Positions 1 to 8,512 of a DNA stretch of 19,352 bases are shown piece by piece. This DNA is from WVWW01 sp041568335 (lineage in GTDB: Bacteria > Acidobacteriota > Polarisedimenticolia > Polarisedimenticolales > Polarisedimenticolaceae). Within the stretch, counting starts at the first letter, position 1. Every line of letters starts with the position of its first letter. The notes beneath the pieces are model-generated. The model was not told the DNA's origin. It did no database searches and saw only the letters and a list, made by a program, of their open reading frames with translations. The position numbers and the translations under genes were made by a program. The stretch lies in the NCBI GenBank assembly GCA_041568335.1, contig JBFFZZ010000029.1, positions 1 through 19,352 on the forward strand, written 5' to 3'.

Positions 1-1356
1 GGCCGCGTGATCGCGGAGTTCTGGGCCGATGGTCCGGACTCCGAGACGCCACCGGGGCACTGGAACACGCTGGCCAACTACGTCGTCGACCACCCGCTGT
101 TCGAACGCAAGCTGTTCGGTGAGGGCAAGATCCTGGATCCGCTCGAGTGGGATGTGAAGATGTACCTTGCGATCAACGGCGCGGTGCACGACGCGGCCAT
201 CGGCGCCTGGGGCTGCAAAGGCTACTACGACTACTCGCGGCCGATCTCACACATCCGCTACATGGGCGGGCTCGGACAATCGTCGGATCCGATGGGTCCG
301 TCCTACAATCCGGACGGGTTGCCGCTGGTGCCGGACCTGATCGAGGTGATCACCGATGCGACGACGCAGGCGGGAGAACCCCACCAGCACCTGGCCGCCC
401 ACGTCGGGGAGATCGCCATCCGCGCCTGGCAGGGCGACCCGGCCGACCCGCACAACGAGATCGGCGGTGTCGGTTGGATTCGCGCGATCGAGTGGCTGCC
501 CTATCAACGGGATACGTTCGTGACCCCGCCGTTTGCGGGCTATACCTCGGGCCACAGCACGTTCAGCCGCGCGGCCGCGGAGGTCATGACCTGCCTGACA
601 GGGGACGCGTACTTCCCCGGCGGCATGGGCACCTTCACCGCGCACGCGTACGACTACCTCGAGTTCGAAAACGGTCCGACCACCGATGTGGAGCTGCAGT
701 GGGCGACCTATTACGACGCCGCGGACGAGGCGGGGATCTCACGGCTTTGGGGTGGCATCCACCCGGCCGTCGACGACTTCCCCGGCCGCGTCATGGGCTC
801 GGCGATCGGCATCGCGGCTTGCGCGAGGGCCCAGGAGTTCTTCGGCGACGGAAAGGTCACGTTGTGCCACGTCCCGCCGGGCAACCCGGGCAACGCGCAC
901 ACGATCTCGGTCTCGCCGAACGCGATGCGCGCGCACCTGGCTCATGGCGACTCGATCGGCGCCTGTGAGGACGACGGTTCGGGGTACACGCAGGAATCGT
1001 TCCCGAACAACCGAACCCGACGCGACTTCGGCGTGCGTCCCGGGACCGCCACCCAGGGGGTGTCGGGCGATCGCGACGGATTCGGTGGCGGCGGCGGTCC
1101 GGCGACCTTCGGAGAACGTGACGGCGGAGACTCGGGCGACGCGGATGCGATCGACTCGTTCGGTGTGCTGGACCCATCGAACGACCTGCACACCCGATAC
1201 GGGGCCGTCGTCGATCTCGCCGATCAGGTCGACCCGGCATTGACCGGCGTTTTGATCGAGCATCTCGAGGACATCGCCGACAAGGCCACGGCCCGGGGGT
1301 TGAAGACCCTGGCGGCGAACAGCACGCGATTGAAGAAGCAACTGGAGTCTCGTTAG
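1..1356 (+). CDS. Vanadium-dependent haloperoxidase / PAP2-family protein, 5' end outside window
   Basis: The reading frame is open from base 1, and the first candidate start (GTG at 7) sits inside conserved sequence (AEFWADGPDSETPPGHWN), so the N-terminus lies upstream of the window. Counting from the codon at 7, all three vanadate/phosphate-binding motifs of the haloperoxidase/PAP2 fold are present: K71-x6-R78-P79, S181-G182-H183, and S245-R246-x5-H252-x3-D256. The family oxidises halides with H2O2, or acts as acid phosphatase; sequence alone does not say which. After the catalytic domain comes a module starting at C287 with the motif CHVPPGNPGNAHT and ending AHLAHGD..C, seen in many secreted bacterial proteins and of unknown function. 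A Gly/Asp-rich stretch and a charged helical C-terminus follow. The protein is probably extracytoplasmic, but the signal peptide would be outside the window. It is single-gene in appearance and closed by the terminator at 1381. Family call is firm; substrate unknown. Confidence 0.88.
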   Translation, partial: GRVIAEFWADGPDSETPPGHWNTLANYVVDHPLFERKLFGEGKILDPLEWDVKMYLAINGAVHDAAIGAWGCKGYYDYSRPISHIRYMGGLGQSSDPMGPSYNPDGLPLVPDLIEVITDATTQAGEPHQHLAAHVGEIAIRAWQGDPADPHNEIGGVGWIRAIEWLPYQRDTFVTPPFAGYTSGHSTFSRAAAEVMTCLTGDAYFPGGMGTFTAHAYDYLEFENGPTTDVELQWATYYDAADEAGISRLWGGIHPAVDDFPGRVMGSAIGIAACARAQEFFGDGKVTLCHVPPGNPGNAHTISVSPNAMRAHLAHGDSIGACEDDGSGYTQESFPNNRTRRDFGVRPGTATQGVSGDRDGFGGGGGPATFGERDGGDSGDADAIDSFGVLDPSNDLHTRYGAVVDLADQVDPALTGVLIEHLEDIADKATARGLKTLAANSTRLKKQLESR

Positions 1357-1380
1357 CGCTCAAAGGAGCGGTTTGATCGG

Positions 1381-1412
1381 CCCGGCGGCACGGAGCCGCC
1401 GGGTTTTTCTTT
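1381..1412 (+). terminator. Intrinsic (Rho-independent) terminator after the haloperoxidase-like gene
   Basis: A perfect 9-bp stem, CCCGGCGGC (1381-1389) and GCCGCCGGG (1395-1403), encloses the 5-nt loop ACGGA. It is followed at once by TTTTTCTTT. It lies 25 bp after the stop codon at 1354-1356 and separates this gene from the tricorn gene, so the latter probably has its own promoter in 1413-1510. I could not identify a convincing -35/-10 pair there. Confidence 0.88.
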
Positions 1413-1510
1413 GGCCGGCCGGTCTGCGGCGCCTGAGAATGCGCTTGCCCCCGGAGGCCATGCACGGCAGGCTTGGGGTTTCTCGAGACTTCAACCACAA
1501 GGGGGTTCCC

Positions 1511-4500
1511 GTGAAACGACACACGCTCGCAGGCGTGGCTGTGGTCGTAGCAGCCCTTCTGTCGATTTCGCTTGCCGCGGCCGAGTCGGCCCGCCTGCTT
1601 CGCAACCCGGCGATCAGCGAGGATCACGTGGCGTTCGTTTACGCCGGGGACATCTGGATCGCCGGCCGCGACGGCGGTGAGGCCAGGCGGTTGACGACGT
1701 TTCACGGCGCGGAGAGCGAACCGCACTTCTCTCCGGACGGCGAATGGGTCGCCTTCTCGGGCCAGTACGACGGCAACACGGACGTCTACCTCGTTCCGCT
1801 GGCGGGCGGACAACCCCAGCGGCTGACCTGGCACCCGCAGGTCGACAGCGTGGCCGGCTGGTCGACCGACGGGGCGCGGGTGTTGTTCGCGTCCGGTCGA
1901 ACGACCGTGCCGCGGCCGTGGCCCCGGCTGTGGACGATCTCCGTGGACGGCGGGATGCCGGAGGAGTTGCCGATCCCTCGTGCTTTCGACGGGACGTTCT
2001 CGCCGGACGGGAAGAAGATCGCGTACGAAATGCTCAACGCCTGGGACGTCGAGTGGCGCAATTATCGCGGCGGACAGGCGCAACCCATCCGGTTGATCGA
2101 TCTGGCGAGCCTGGAAGTCAGGAAGATTCCCGGCCCGGAGAGCGTCAACGCCACGCCGGTCTGGCTCGGCGACAGCGTGTTCTTCCTCAGCGATCGCGAC
2201 TGGGCGATGAACGTGTGGGAGTACGACACGAAATCCGGCGAGTTGACGCAGCGCACGCGTTTCAAGGAATTCGATTGCAAGAGGCTGGAGGGTGGGGCCG
2301 GCAGCCTGGTGTTCGAAAACGGCGGGTACCTGTACACGCTCGACGGCGAACGGGACGAGCCGCGGCGGCTCGAGATCCGGCTACGGGGGGACTTCCCGTG
2401 GGCTCGCCCGCACTGGGTCGACACGGAGGAGACGATTCGCGGCGCGGCGATCTCACCGACCGGGAAGCGTGCGGTCTTCGAGGCGCGTGGGGAGATCTTC
2501 ACCGTCCCGGCGAAGAAGGGCGACATCCGAAACCTGACCCGGACCTCCGGCGTCGCCGATCGCGATCCCAGCTGGTCGCCGGATGGCCGGACGATCGCTT
2601 GGTTTTCCGACGAAGGGGGTGAGTACCACCTCGTGTTGTCCGATCAGCTCGGCGGCAATCGACGGACGATCGAGCTCCCGCAACCGACGTTCTATTACAC
2701 CCCGTCGTGGTCTCCGGATTCCCGGCACCTGGCCTACGGCGATGCCGATCGCAACCTCTGGGTCCTGGACATCGAGAGCGGCAAGCCGAAGCGCATCGAC
2801 AACGAGGGGTTTGCCCATCCCGTCCGCGTCATCTATCCCGAGTGGTCGCCGGATTCGAAGTGGATCGCCTACGCCAAGCGGCACAAGAACCAGTACTCGG
2901 TGATTTACGCCTACTCGTTGGAGAGCGGAGAGTCGACCGCGATCACCGACGGTCTCTCGAACGCGCATTCCCCGGCGTGGGATCGCGGCGGCAAGTACCT
3001 CTACTTCCAGGCCAGCACGAACTACGCGCTCAACGTCGGCTGGCTCGACATGACCTCGATCGGAATCCCCGTTCACGACTCCATCTACCTCGCGGTACTC
3101 GCCAGGGACGAAGCCTCACCCCTGGAACCGGAGAGCGATGACGAGGAGCCGGAGAAGGAAGAACAGGACGGGGACAAGGACGGCGATGCAGACGGCAAGA
3201 AGAAGAAGCGAGGCGGCAAGAACGGAAACGATTCGGACGAGGACAAGGGCGAGGACGAGAAGGACGAGACGCCCGACGTGAAGATCGACTTCGACGGGCT
3301 CGCCCAGCGGATCCTCGCGCTGGGCGTGCCTCCGCGGAGCTATTCCGGTCTCGAGGCCGGCCCCGAAGGGGAGGTTTACTACCTCGAGCGAATCGACAAC
3401 CAGCCGGGTTCCACGCTGCACAAGTACAGCCTCGAGGAACGCGAGGCCAAGCAGCTCGGTTCCGGCCTGCAGGGATTCGCCGTGTCCGCGGACGCCAAGA
3501 AAATCCTGTATGTCAAGTCTCCCGCGCAGTTCTTCATCGCCGATACCGGCAAGGAGCTCCCGGCCGGCGAGGGCAAGCTCGACCTGTCGTCGATGCGCAT
3601 GAAGGTCGACCCGGCCGAGGAATGGCAACAGATCTTCCGCGAGGCCTGGCGATACCAGCGTGACTACTTTTACGTCGACAACGTCCACGGGCTGGACCTC
3701 GACTGGGCCTACCGGACGTACTCTCAGTGGGTTCCGCACGTGCGTCACCGCGACGATCTCAACTACGTGCTCGACATTCTCGGCGGGGAAACCGCCGTCG
3801 GACACTCGTTCAACGGCGGCGGCGACACACCCGAGGTGGAGACGGTGCCCGTCGGGTTGCTGGGCGCCGATTACGCGATCGAGAACGGCCGGTTCCGCAT
3901 CACCAAGATCTACAACGGGGAGAACTGGAACCCGACGCTGCGCTCGCCGCTCTCCGGTCCGGGAATCGACGCCAAGGTCGGCGATTACCTGGTGGAGGTC
4001 GACGGGGTCGAGCTCACCGGCGAGGCCAACCTGTTCAGCTTGTTCGACCGCACGGCGAACCGGCAGACGCGGATCAAGCTGAGCGGCAAACCCGCGCTCG
4101 ACGGCGCCCGCGAGCTGACCGTGGTCCCGGTCGGCGACGAGGAGGCGCTGCGGCGCTACGACTGGGTCGAAAGCAACCGCCGCAAGGTCGACGAGATGTC
4201 CGACGGCCGGCTGGCCTACGTCTGGGTGCCCGACACGGGCGGCGGCGGCTGGACGTACTTCAACCGATACTTCTTCGCCCAGCAAGAGAAGCAGGGCGCG
4301 ATCATCGACGAGCGTTTCAACCACGGCGGCTCGATCGCCGATTACATCGTCGATTTTCTCGCGCGCGACCTACTCGGGTACTTCAACAACCCGGTCGGCG
4401 ACCGCCAACCGTTCACCGCGCCCAACGCGGCGATCTGGGGTCCCAAGGTGATGTTGATCAACGAGATGTCGGGCTCCGGCGGCGACATGCTCCCGTACAT

Positions 4501-4825
4501 GTTCCGCAAGCGGAAGATCGGCCCGCTGATCGGCACCAAGACTTGGGGCGGGCTGGTCGGCATCTGGGACGTGCCGCCGCTGATCGACGGGGGGTTCATC
4601 ACCTCGCCACGCGGCGGCTTTTACAACACCGAGGGCGAGTGGGAAGTCGAGAACGAGGGTGTCCCACCGGACATCGAGGTCGAACAGCTCCCCAAGCTGG
4701 TCGCCAGGGGACACGACCCGCAACTCGAGAAGGCGGTCGAGGTCGCGCTCGAGCTGTTGAAAACCGAAGCCATCGAGCTGCTGCCGCAGCCGCCGGACCC
4801 GGTGCGGGTGCGGCGCCCGGAATGA
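1511..4825 (+). CDS. Tricorn protease homologue, exported (S41-type C-terminal serine protease)
   Basis: 1104 aa. The GTG at 1511 is preferred: AAGGGGG ends 5 bp upstream and the product begins MKRHTLAGVAVVVAALLSISLAAAE, a good signal peptide. An upstream frame opening at 1373 would begin inside the terminator. Domain order matches Tricorn: TolB/WD-like beta-propeller blades (about residues 35-530, repeated 'W/FSPDGK' strands), a highly acidic/lysine-rich linker (about 537-592), the C1 domain with the catalytic-His region (GH765S), a PDZ-like domain (about 780-865), and the C2 protease domain with the nucleophile motif SGS989GGD and a C-terminal ENEGVPPD motif (Glu1047/1049). The family cleaves short peptides downstream of larger proteases. 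The Thermoplasma enzyme is cytosolic, whereas this one appears exported to the periplasm. The residue before His765 is Gly, where as I recall Tricorn has Ser745. Family call firm; activity inferred. Confidence 0.93.
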   Translation: MKRHTLAGVAVVVAALLSISLAAAESARLLRNPAISEDHVAFVYAGDIWIAGRDGGEARRLTTFHGAESEPHFSPDGEWVAFSGQYDGNTDVYLVPLAGGQPQRLTWHPQVDSVAGWSTDGARVLFASGRTTVPRPWPRLWTISVDGGMPEELPIPRAFDGTFSPDGKKIAYEMLNAWDVEWRNYRGGQAQPIRLIDLASLEVRKIPGPESVNATPVWLGDSVFFLSDRDWAMNVWEYDTKSGELTQRTRFKEFDCKRLEGGAGSLVFENGGYLYTLDGERDEPRRLEIRLRGDFPWARPHWVDTEETIRGAAISPTGKRAVFEARGEIFTVPAKKGDIRNLTRTSGVADRDPSWSPDGRTIAWFSDEGGEYHLVLSDQLGGNRRTIELPQPTFYYTPSWSPDSRHLAYGDADRNLWVLDIESGKPKRIDNEGFAHPVRVIYPEWSPDSKWIAYAKRHKNQYSVIYAYSLESGESTAITDGLSNAHSPAWDRGGKYLYFQASTNYALNVGWLDMTSIGIPVHDSIYLAVLARDEASPLEPESDDEEPEKEEQDGDKDGDADGKKKKRGGKNGNDSDEDKGEDEKDETPDVKIDFDGLAQRILALGVPPRSYSGLEAGPEGEVYYLERIDNQPGSTLHKYSLEEREAKQLGSGLQGFAVSADAKKILYVKSPAQFFIADTGKELPAGEGKLDLSSMRMKVDPAEEWQQIFREAWRYQRDYFYVDNVHGLDLDWAYRTYSQWVPHVRHRDDLNYVLDILGGETAVGHSFNGGGDTPEVETVPVGLLGADYAIENGRFRITKIYNGENWNPTLRSPLSGPGIDAKVGDYLVEVDGVELTGEANLFSLFDRTANRQTRIKLSGKPALDGARELTVVPVGDEEALRRYDWVESNRRKVDEMSDGRLAYVWVPDTGGGGWTYFNRYFFAQQEKQGAIIDERFNHGGSIADYIVDFLARDLLGYFNNPVGDRQPFTAPNAAIWGPKVMLINEMSGSGGDMLPYMFRKRKIGPLIGTKTWGGLVGIWDVPPLIDGGFITSPRGGFYNTEGEWEVENEGVPPDIEVEQLPKLVARGHDPQLEKAVEVALELLKTEAIELLPQPPDPVRVRRPE
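3119..3286 (+). repeat. Low-complexity charged linker inside the tricorn homologue
   Basis: About 56 codons in frame encode an alternating Asp/Glu and Lys/Gly segment with a central KKKKRGGK cluster. It lies between the propeller and protease halves. The composition (almost no hydrophobic residues) points to a flexible, disordered tether. Similar charged inserts are, from memory, common at this position in bacterial tricorn-type S41 proteins. Confidence 0.8.
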
Positions 4826-4844
4826 GTCGGCCGACCCGAACACG

Positions 4845-5375
4845 TCAACTCCCGAACCCCGGGAACCGGCTGCCGCCGTTCTCGACTTCGTCCCGGTACC
4901 GTAACCGGGCTCCGATCGAACCGTACCACCCGAGGACGGCGTCGGACCGCAGCCAGCGGGGCGCCTCCAGGCGATCGATGTAGCCCCGATAGCTCGACCA
5001 GGGCCAGTCCTCGGGGCTCAGCACCAAACGAGCGGAAACCGGGTTGAGGTGGATGTAGCGAGTCACCTTGATCAGATGACGGCCGAATGCCATTCGGCAT
5101 AACCGGGGCCGTCGTGGCTCCGACGCCACTACGGAATCGATCGATTGCAGCGCCACGAGGAGATCGTGCTCGTCGGCGCGCGCAAGAATGTGATAGTGGG
5201 TGCCCATCGCGCAGTACGAATGGATCTCGACGGGGAATCTCTCCGCCGCCCGCCCGAGAGAGTCGACGAACGTCGCGCCTTCGAGAGTCGTCGAGGGCAG
5301 GGTGGTGTTGTCGCCGACATGGTTGGTCGCATGAAACCACCCCTCGGCCCGAACCATCGGAAGCAGGTCGGTCAA
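4845..5375 (-). CDS. Y1 (HUH) transposase-like protein, RAYT type
   Basis: 176 aa from a TTG start; ATG at 5357 (Met7) is an alternative, and neither has a strong ribosome site. An in-frame stop lies just upstream, so the gene cannot extend far. The family signature is clear: an N-terminal strand GWFHATN, the HUH metal-binding motif H60-Y-H62 in SYCAMGTHYHI, then RY107IHLNPV with a candidate catalytic tyrosine, and EDWPWSSYRGY. REP-associated tyrosine transposases cut single-stranded DNA at hairpins near their gene. The stretch between the HYH and YIH motifs is somewhat short, and the usual 'GHLFQGRF' block is replaced by RLCRMAFGRH, so activity is uncertain. It is convergent with the tricorn gene (19 bp apart). 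No terminal repeats or second copy are visible, so it looks like a solitary, possibly domesticated copy. Family call good, function uncertain. Confidence 0.8.
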   Translation of the reverse strand: MTDLLPMVRAEGWFHATNHVGDNTTLPSTTLEGATFVDSLGRAAERFPVEIHSYCAMGTHYHILARADEHDLLVALQSIDSVVASEPRRPRLCRMAFGRHLIKVTRYIHLNPVSARLVLSPEDWPWSSYRGYIDRLEAPRWLRSDAVLGWYGSIGARLRYRDEVENGGSRFPGFGS

Positions 5376-5449
5376 ACGTCGAATCCCGGGAGGCGAAACC
5401 GGCCCTCACGTTGGATCGACGAATCCTCGATGGAAAGTACATGTCCATG

Positions 5450-5495
5450 CAGCTGTGTTTCCATTCGGTAACAGCTGCGGGTGTTGTTTAAACAC
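5450..5495. other. Two palindromic elements in the spacer upstream of the RAYT-like gene
   Basis: The 161-bp spacer 5376-5536 lies downstream of hemW and upstream of the RAYT-like gene (both minus strand). It holds a 7-bp inverted repeat CAGCTGT (5450-5456) / ACAGCTG (5471-5477) with a 14-nt loop, and a perfect 10-bp palindrome TGTTTAAACA at 5485-5494. The latter is strikingly AT-rich for this DNA. They could be hairpins recognised by the HUH protein or a promoter/operator. I found no convincing -35/-10 pair and no T-run terminator for hemW. Confidence 0.4.
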
Positions 5496-5536
5496 TTCAA
5501 CTCTGGCGTTGTCCCGTGAGCGCCGAGCCCCGTCGA

Positions 5537-6676
5537 TCAGAGCCGGAACATCGCGGCGAGGGAGTCGGCGACGGCGAGGCCGTCGAGCGTCGGGATCAAA
5601 CGCGACGCGTGACGCTTGACCAAGCCGTTGGCGTGTAAGCGCTCGACGAGCTCCGCGTTGGTCGCGAGCAGGTCCGTGCCGAAGCGGCGCCTGATGTCCG
5701 CGGTGTCGATTCCGCGGTAGGTGCGCAGGCCGGTCATCAACGTTTCGAGCAGCAGGTCGCGCCGGGAAAGCGTCTCCGCGTTGTCGATCGGTTTCTTCCC
5801 GCGCTCGATGGCCTGTTGCCAGGGATCCATGGTGCGGTGGTTCCACCAGCGCGTGGAGCCGTCGAACGAATGCGCAGACGGGCCGAGGCCGAGGTACGGC
5901 GTGTGGTTCCAGTACTTCCGGTTGTGCCGCGAACGGTGCCCGGGATCGATCGCGAACGCGGCCACCTCGTAGCCGGCGTAGCCCGCCGCATTGAGATGCT
6001 CGTGCGTGGCACGGAACACCGCGGCCTGGCCGTCGTCTTGGAGTTGCGTGAGCTCGCCGCGTCTTTCCAGTAGCGCGAAACGCGTGCCGTCGTGGATGGT
6101 CAGTTGGTAGCACGCCAGGTGGTCGGGCTCGGTCTCGATCGCCGCATCGAGGCGGCGGTGCCACGTGTCGGTCGTCTGGCCGGGGAGGCCGTAGATCAGG
6201 TCGATGGAGACGGTGTGGAACCCGGTTTCGCGGCAGACCCGGATCGCGTCACGCGCCTGGCCGGGTGAGTGGCCTCGCCCGAGGAACGCCAGCTCGTCCG
6301 CATCGAACGACTGGACGCCGAGGCTGACCGTCCGCACGCCGATTCGCTTCCACGCCGCGGCGCGCCGGGGTGTCACGTCCTCCGGGTTGGCCTCGAGGAA
6401 GATCCAGGGGTCCTCGACCGTCGAGAGCCGGGCGCGGAGGCGTGCCACGACGCGGCCGAGGTCGTCCGGCTCCAGGCAGGACGGCGTGCCGCCGCCGAAG
6501 TAGATCGTGTCGAACGTCGGCGCGGTGCCGGCGTGGAGGTCGATCTCTTCAAGGAGCGCTTCGATGTAGGAACGGCGCTTCTCGGCGTCGCCGGTGCGCA
6601 CGGCGAAATCACAGTAGGGGCAGACGCGGGTGCAAAAAGGAACGTGCAGGTAGAGACCGGCGTAGCGGTCGCTCAA
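5537..6676 (-). CDS. hemW: Radical SAM heme chaperone HemW
   Basis: 379 aa, matching the usual HemW length. The start is a TTG at 6676 whose last two bases are the first two of the lepA stop (TTGA overlap). The frame opens further upstream but only inside lepA. Residues 9-24 read YLHVPFCTRVCPYCDF, giving the radical-SAM cluster motif C15-x3-C19-x2-C22 followed by x-Phe. HemW has Phe there where true coproporphyrinogen dehydrogenase HemN has a fourth Cys. GGGTPS (61-66) is the SAM-binding glycine motif, and the HemN C-terminal domain follows (NRKYWNHTPYLGLGPSAHSF). HemW binds heme and an FeS cluster and delivers heme to respiratory enzymes; older annotations call it oxygen-independent coproporphyrinogen III oxidase. 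The lepA-hemW pairing is found in many bacteria, and the overlap implies translational coupling. Confidence 0.94.
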   Translation of the reverse strand: MSDRYAGLYLHVPFCTRVCPYCDFAVRTGDAEKRRSYIEALLEEIDLHAGTAPTFDTIYFGGGTPSCLEPDDLGRVVARLRARLSTVEDPWIFLEANPEDVTPRRAAAWKRIGVRTVSLGVQSFDADELAFLGRGHSPGQARDAIRVCRETGFHTVSIDLIYGLPGQTTDTWHRRLDAAIETEPDHLACYQLTIHDGTRFALLERRGELTQLQDDGQAAVFRATHEHLNAAGYAGYEVAAFAIDPGHRSRHNRKYWNHTPYLGLGPSAHSFDGSTRWWNHRTMDPWQQAIERGKKPIDNAETLSRRDLLLETLMTGLRTYRGIDTADIRRRFGTDLLATNAELVERLHANGLVKRHASRLIPTLDGLAVADSLAAMFRL

Positions 6677-8472
6677 GAATCGGTGTCCGTCTTGAGCACG
6701 GCGACGAAGGCGTCCTGCGGGATGTCGACCGCGCCGACGGTCTTCATGCGCTTCTTGCCTTCCTTCTGTTTCTCGAGCAGCTTGCGCTTGCGCGTGATGT
6801 CGCCGCCGTAACACTTCGCGGTAACGTCCTTGCGTAACGCCTGGATGTTCGAGCGGGCGATGATCTTGCCGCCGATCGCGCCCTGGATCGCGATCTTGAA
6901 CTGGTGCTTGGGGATGTTCTCCGCCAAGCGGTCGCAGTAGTGCAACGCGCGCAGGCGGGCGCGCTCGCGATGGGCGAGCTGGGCCAGCGCGTCGACCGGC
7001 TCACCGTTGACCAGGATGTCGATCTTGACCAGATCGGTCGGACGGTAGTCCAGGACCTCGTAGTCGAACGAGCCGTAGCCCTGCGTGCTGGACTTGAGCC
7101 GGTCGTAGAAGTCGAACAGCACCTCGGCGAGCGGGAGCTCGGCGGTCAGCTCGACGCGTTTCTGCGCGAGGTAGTTGAACTGGATGTTCTCGCCGCGCCG
7201 CTCGCGACACAGCTCCATCACGGTTCCGATGTAGCGCTCGGGGATCATCACCGAGCCCTTGATGAACGGCTCTTCGGCGCCCGCGATCGTCGACGGGTCG
7301 GGGTAATAGCTCGGGTTGTCGACCGAGACGGTCTCGCCGTTTTCGAGCACGACGTGGTAACGCACGGACGGCGCCGAGAGCAACAGCGACAGACCGTACT
7401 CGCGCTGCAACCGCTCCTGCACCACCTCGAGGTGCAGCAGGCCGAGAAAACCGCAACGAAATCCGTAGCCGAGCGCAGCCGAGGAATCCTTCTCGAAGGT
7501 CAGCGCGGCGTCGTTGAGCACGAGCTTGTCGAGCGCCTTGACCAGCTCCGGGTAGTCGTCGCTGGCCATCGGGTAAATCGAGGAAAAGACGACCGGCTTG
7601 GCCTTCTTGTAACCGGCGAGCGGCTCGGGCGCGGGATTGGATCCGTCGGTCAACGTGTCCCCGATGGCCACGTCGCGCACGGTCTTGATCCCCGCCAGCA
7701 GGTAGCCGACCTCGCCCGCCTCGAGCGTTTTTTGCGGCGCCCGCGTCAGACGCAGCCGACCGACTTCCTCGAGGGTATGCTCTTTGCCCGAGTTCATGAA
7801 GCGGATCGTCTGCCCGGGACGCAGGCTCCCCTCCTTGACGCGGCAGTACAGCACGACGCCGCGGTAGGGGTCGTACTGGGCGTCGAACACGAGCGCGCGG
7901 GTCGGAGCTCCCGTATCCCGTTGCGGTGCCGGCAGCTTGGTGACGATCGCCTCGAGCACGTCCTCGATGCCCTGGCCCAGCTTTGCCGAGCAACACACCG
8001 CTTCGTCGGGATCCAGGCCGAGGTCCTTTTCGATCTCGTCCTTGACGCGATCGATGTCCGCCGCGGGAAGGTCGATCTTGTTGATCACCGGCACCAGCTC
8101 GAGATCGTACTCCAACGCGAGGTAGAGGTTGGCGACGGTCTGCGCCTCGACCCCCTGGGAGGCGTCGACGAGCAACAGCGCCCCCTCGCACGACATCAAC
8201 GACCGTCGAACCTCGTGGGAGAAGTCGACGTGACCCGGTGTATCGATCAGGTTGAGCTGGTACTGCTGGCCATCCTTGGCCGTGTAATCGAGGGTGATGG
8301 TGTTGCTCTTGATCGTGATCCCGCGCTCGCGCTCGATGTCCATCGAGTCCAGGATCTGGTCGCGAAACTTGCGATCCTCGACCGCGCCGCAAAGCTGGAT
8401 CAGCCGGTCGGCCAGCGTCGACTTGCCGTGATCGATGTGCGCGATGATGCAGAAATTGCGGATGTTGCTCAT
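6673..8472 (-). CDS. lepA: Elongation factor 4 (LepA), ribosomal back-translocase GTPase
   Basis: 599 aa, the standard length, from an ATG at 8472. GTP-binding motifs are intact: AHIDHGKS (11-18), DTPGHVDF (77-84, catalytic His81) and NKID (131-134). EF-G-like domains II, III and V follow (FRCGFLGLLHLEVVQERL region). The LepA-specific C-terminal domain ends with DITRKRKLLEKQKEGKKRMK and a short acidic tail. EF4 binds the ribosome and remodels stalled or pre-translocation complexes; it acts in the cytoplasm and at the membrane. It is the first gene of the lepA-hemW unit, transcribed divergently from the SPFH operon across a 257-bp intergenic region. The sequence just before the ATG shows no good Shine-Dalgarno motif. 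Confidence 0.97.
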   Translation of the reverse strand: MSNIRNFCIIAHIDHGKSTLADRLIQLCGAVEDRKFRDQILDSMDIERERGITIKSNTITLDYTAKDGQQYQLNLIDTPGHVDFSHEVRRSLMSCEGALLLVDASQGVEAQTVANLYLALEYDLELVPVINKIDLPAADIDRVKDEIEKDLGLDPDEAVCCSAKLGQGIEDVLEAIVTKLPAPQRDTGAPTRALVFDAQYDPYRGVVLYCRVKEGSLRPGQTIRFMNSGKEHTLEEVGRLRLTRAPQKTLEAGEVGYLLAGIKTVRDVAIGDTLTDGSNPAPEPLAGYKKAKPVVFSSIYPMASDDYPELVKALDKLVLNDAALTFEKDSSAALGYGFRCGFLGLLHLEVVQERLQREYGLSLLLSAPSVRYHVVLENGETVSVDNPSYYPDPSTIAGAEEPFIKGSVMIPERYIGTVMELCRERRGENIQFNYLAQKRVELTAELPLAEVLFDFYDRLKSSTQGYGSFDYEVLDYRPTDLVKIDILVNGEPVDALAQLAHRERARLRALHYCDRLAENIPKHQFKIAIQGAIGGKIIARSNIQALRKDVTAKCYGGDITRKRKLLEKQKEGKKRMKTVGAVDIPQDAFVAVLKTDTDS

Positions 8473-8512
8473 GGGAAGCGCTTAATTTCGCACAAACCGC
8501 CCCACGTGGCCC

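Noticed and set aside
1373..1510. 46-codon upstream extension of the tricorn frame
   Set aside because: It would begin inside the terminator hairpin, and the GTG at 1511 has both a ribosome site and a signal peptide.
3116..4324. 402-codon open frame on the minus strand opposite the tricorn gene
   Set aside because: It mirrors the codon bias of a GC-rich real gene. Its product is Val/Leu/Asp-rich with no domain, and the plus-strand frame has clear tricorn motifs.
4621..5448. 275-codon minus-strand frame starting MDMYFPS over the RAYT-like gene
   Set aside because: It is a different frame from the conserved HYH/YIHLNPV protein and also runs into the tricorn 3' end; composition is not protein-like. 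A frameshifted longer N-terminus for the RAYT was considered, but its N-terminal strand is already complete.
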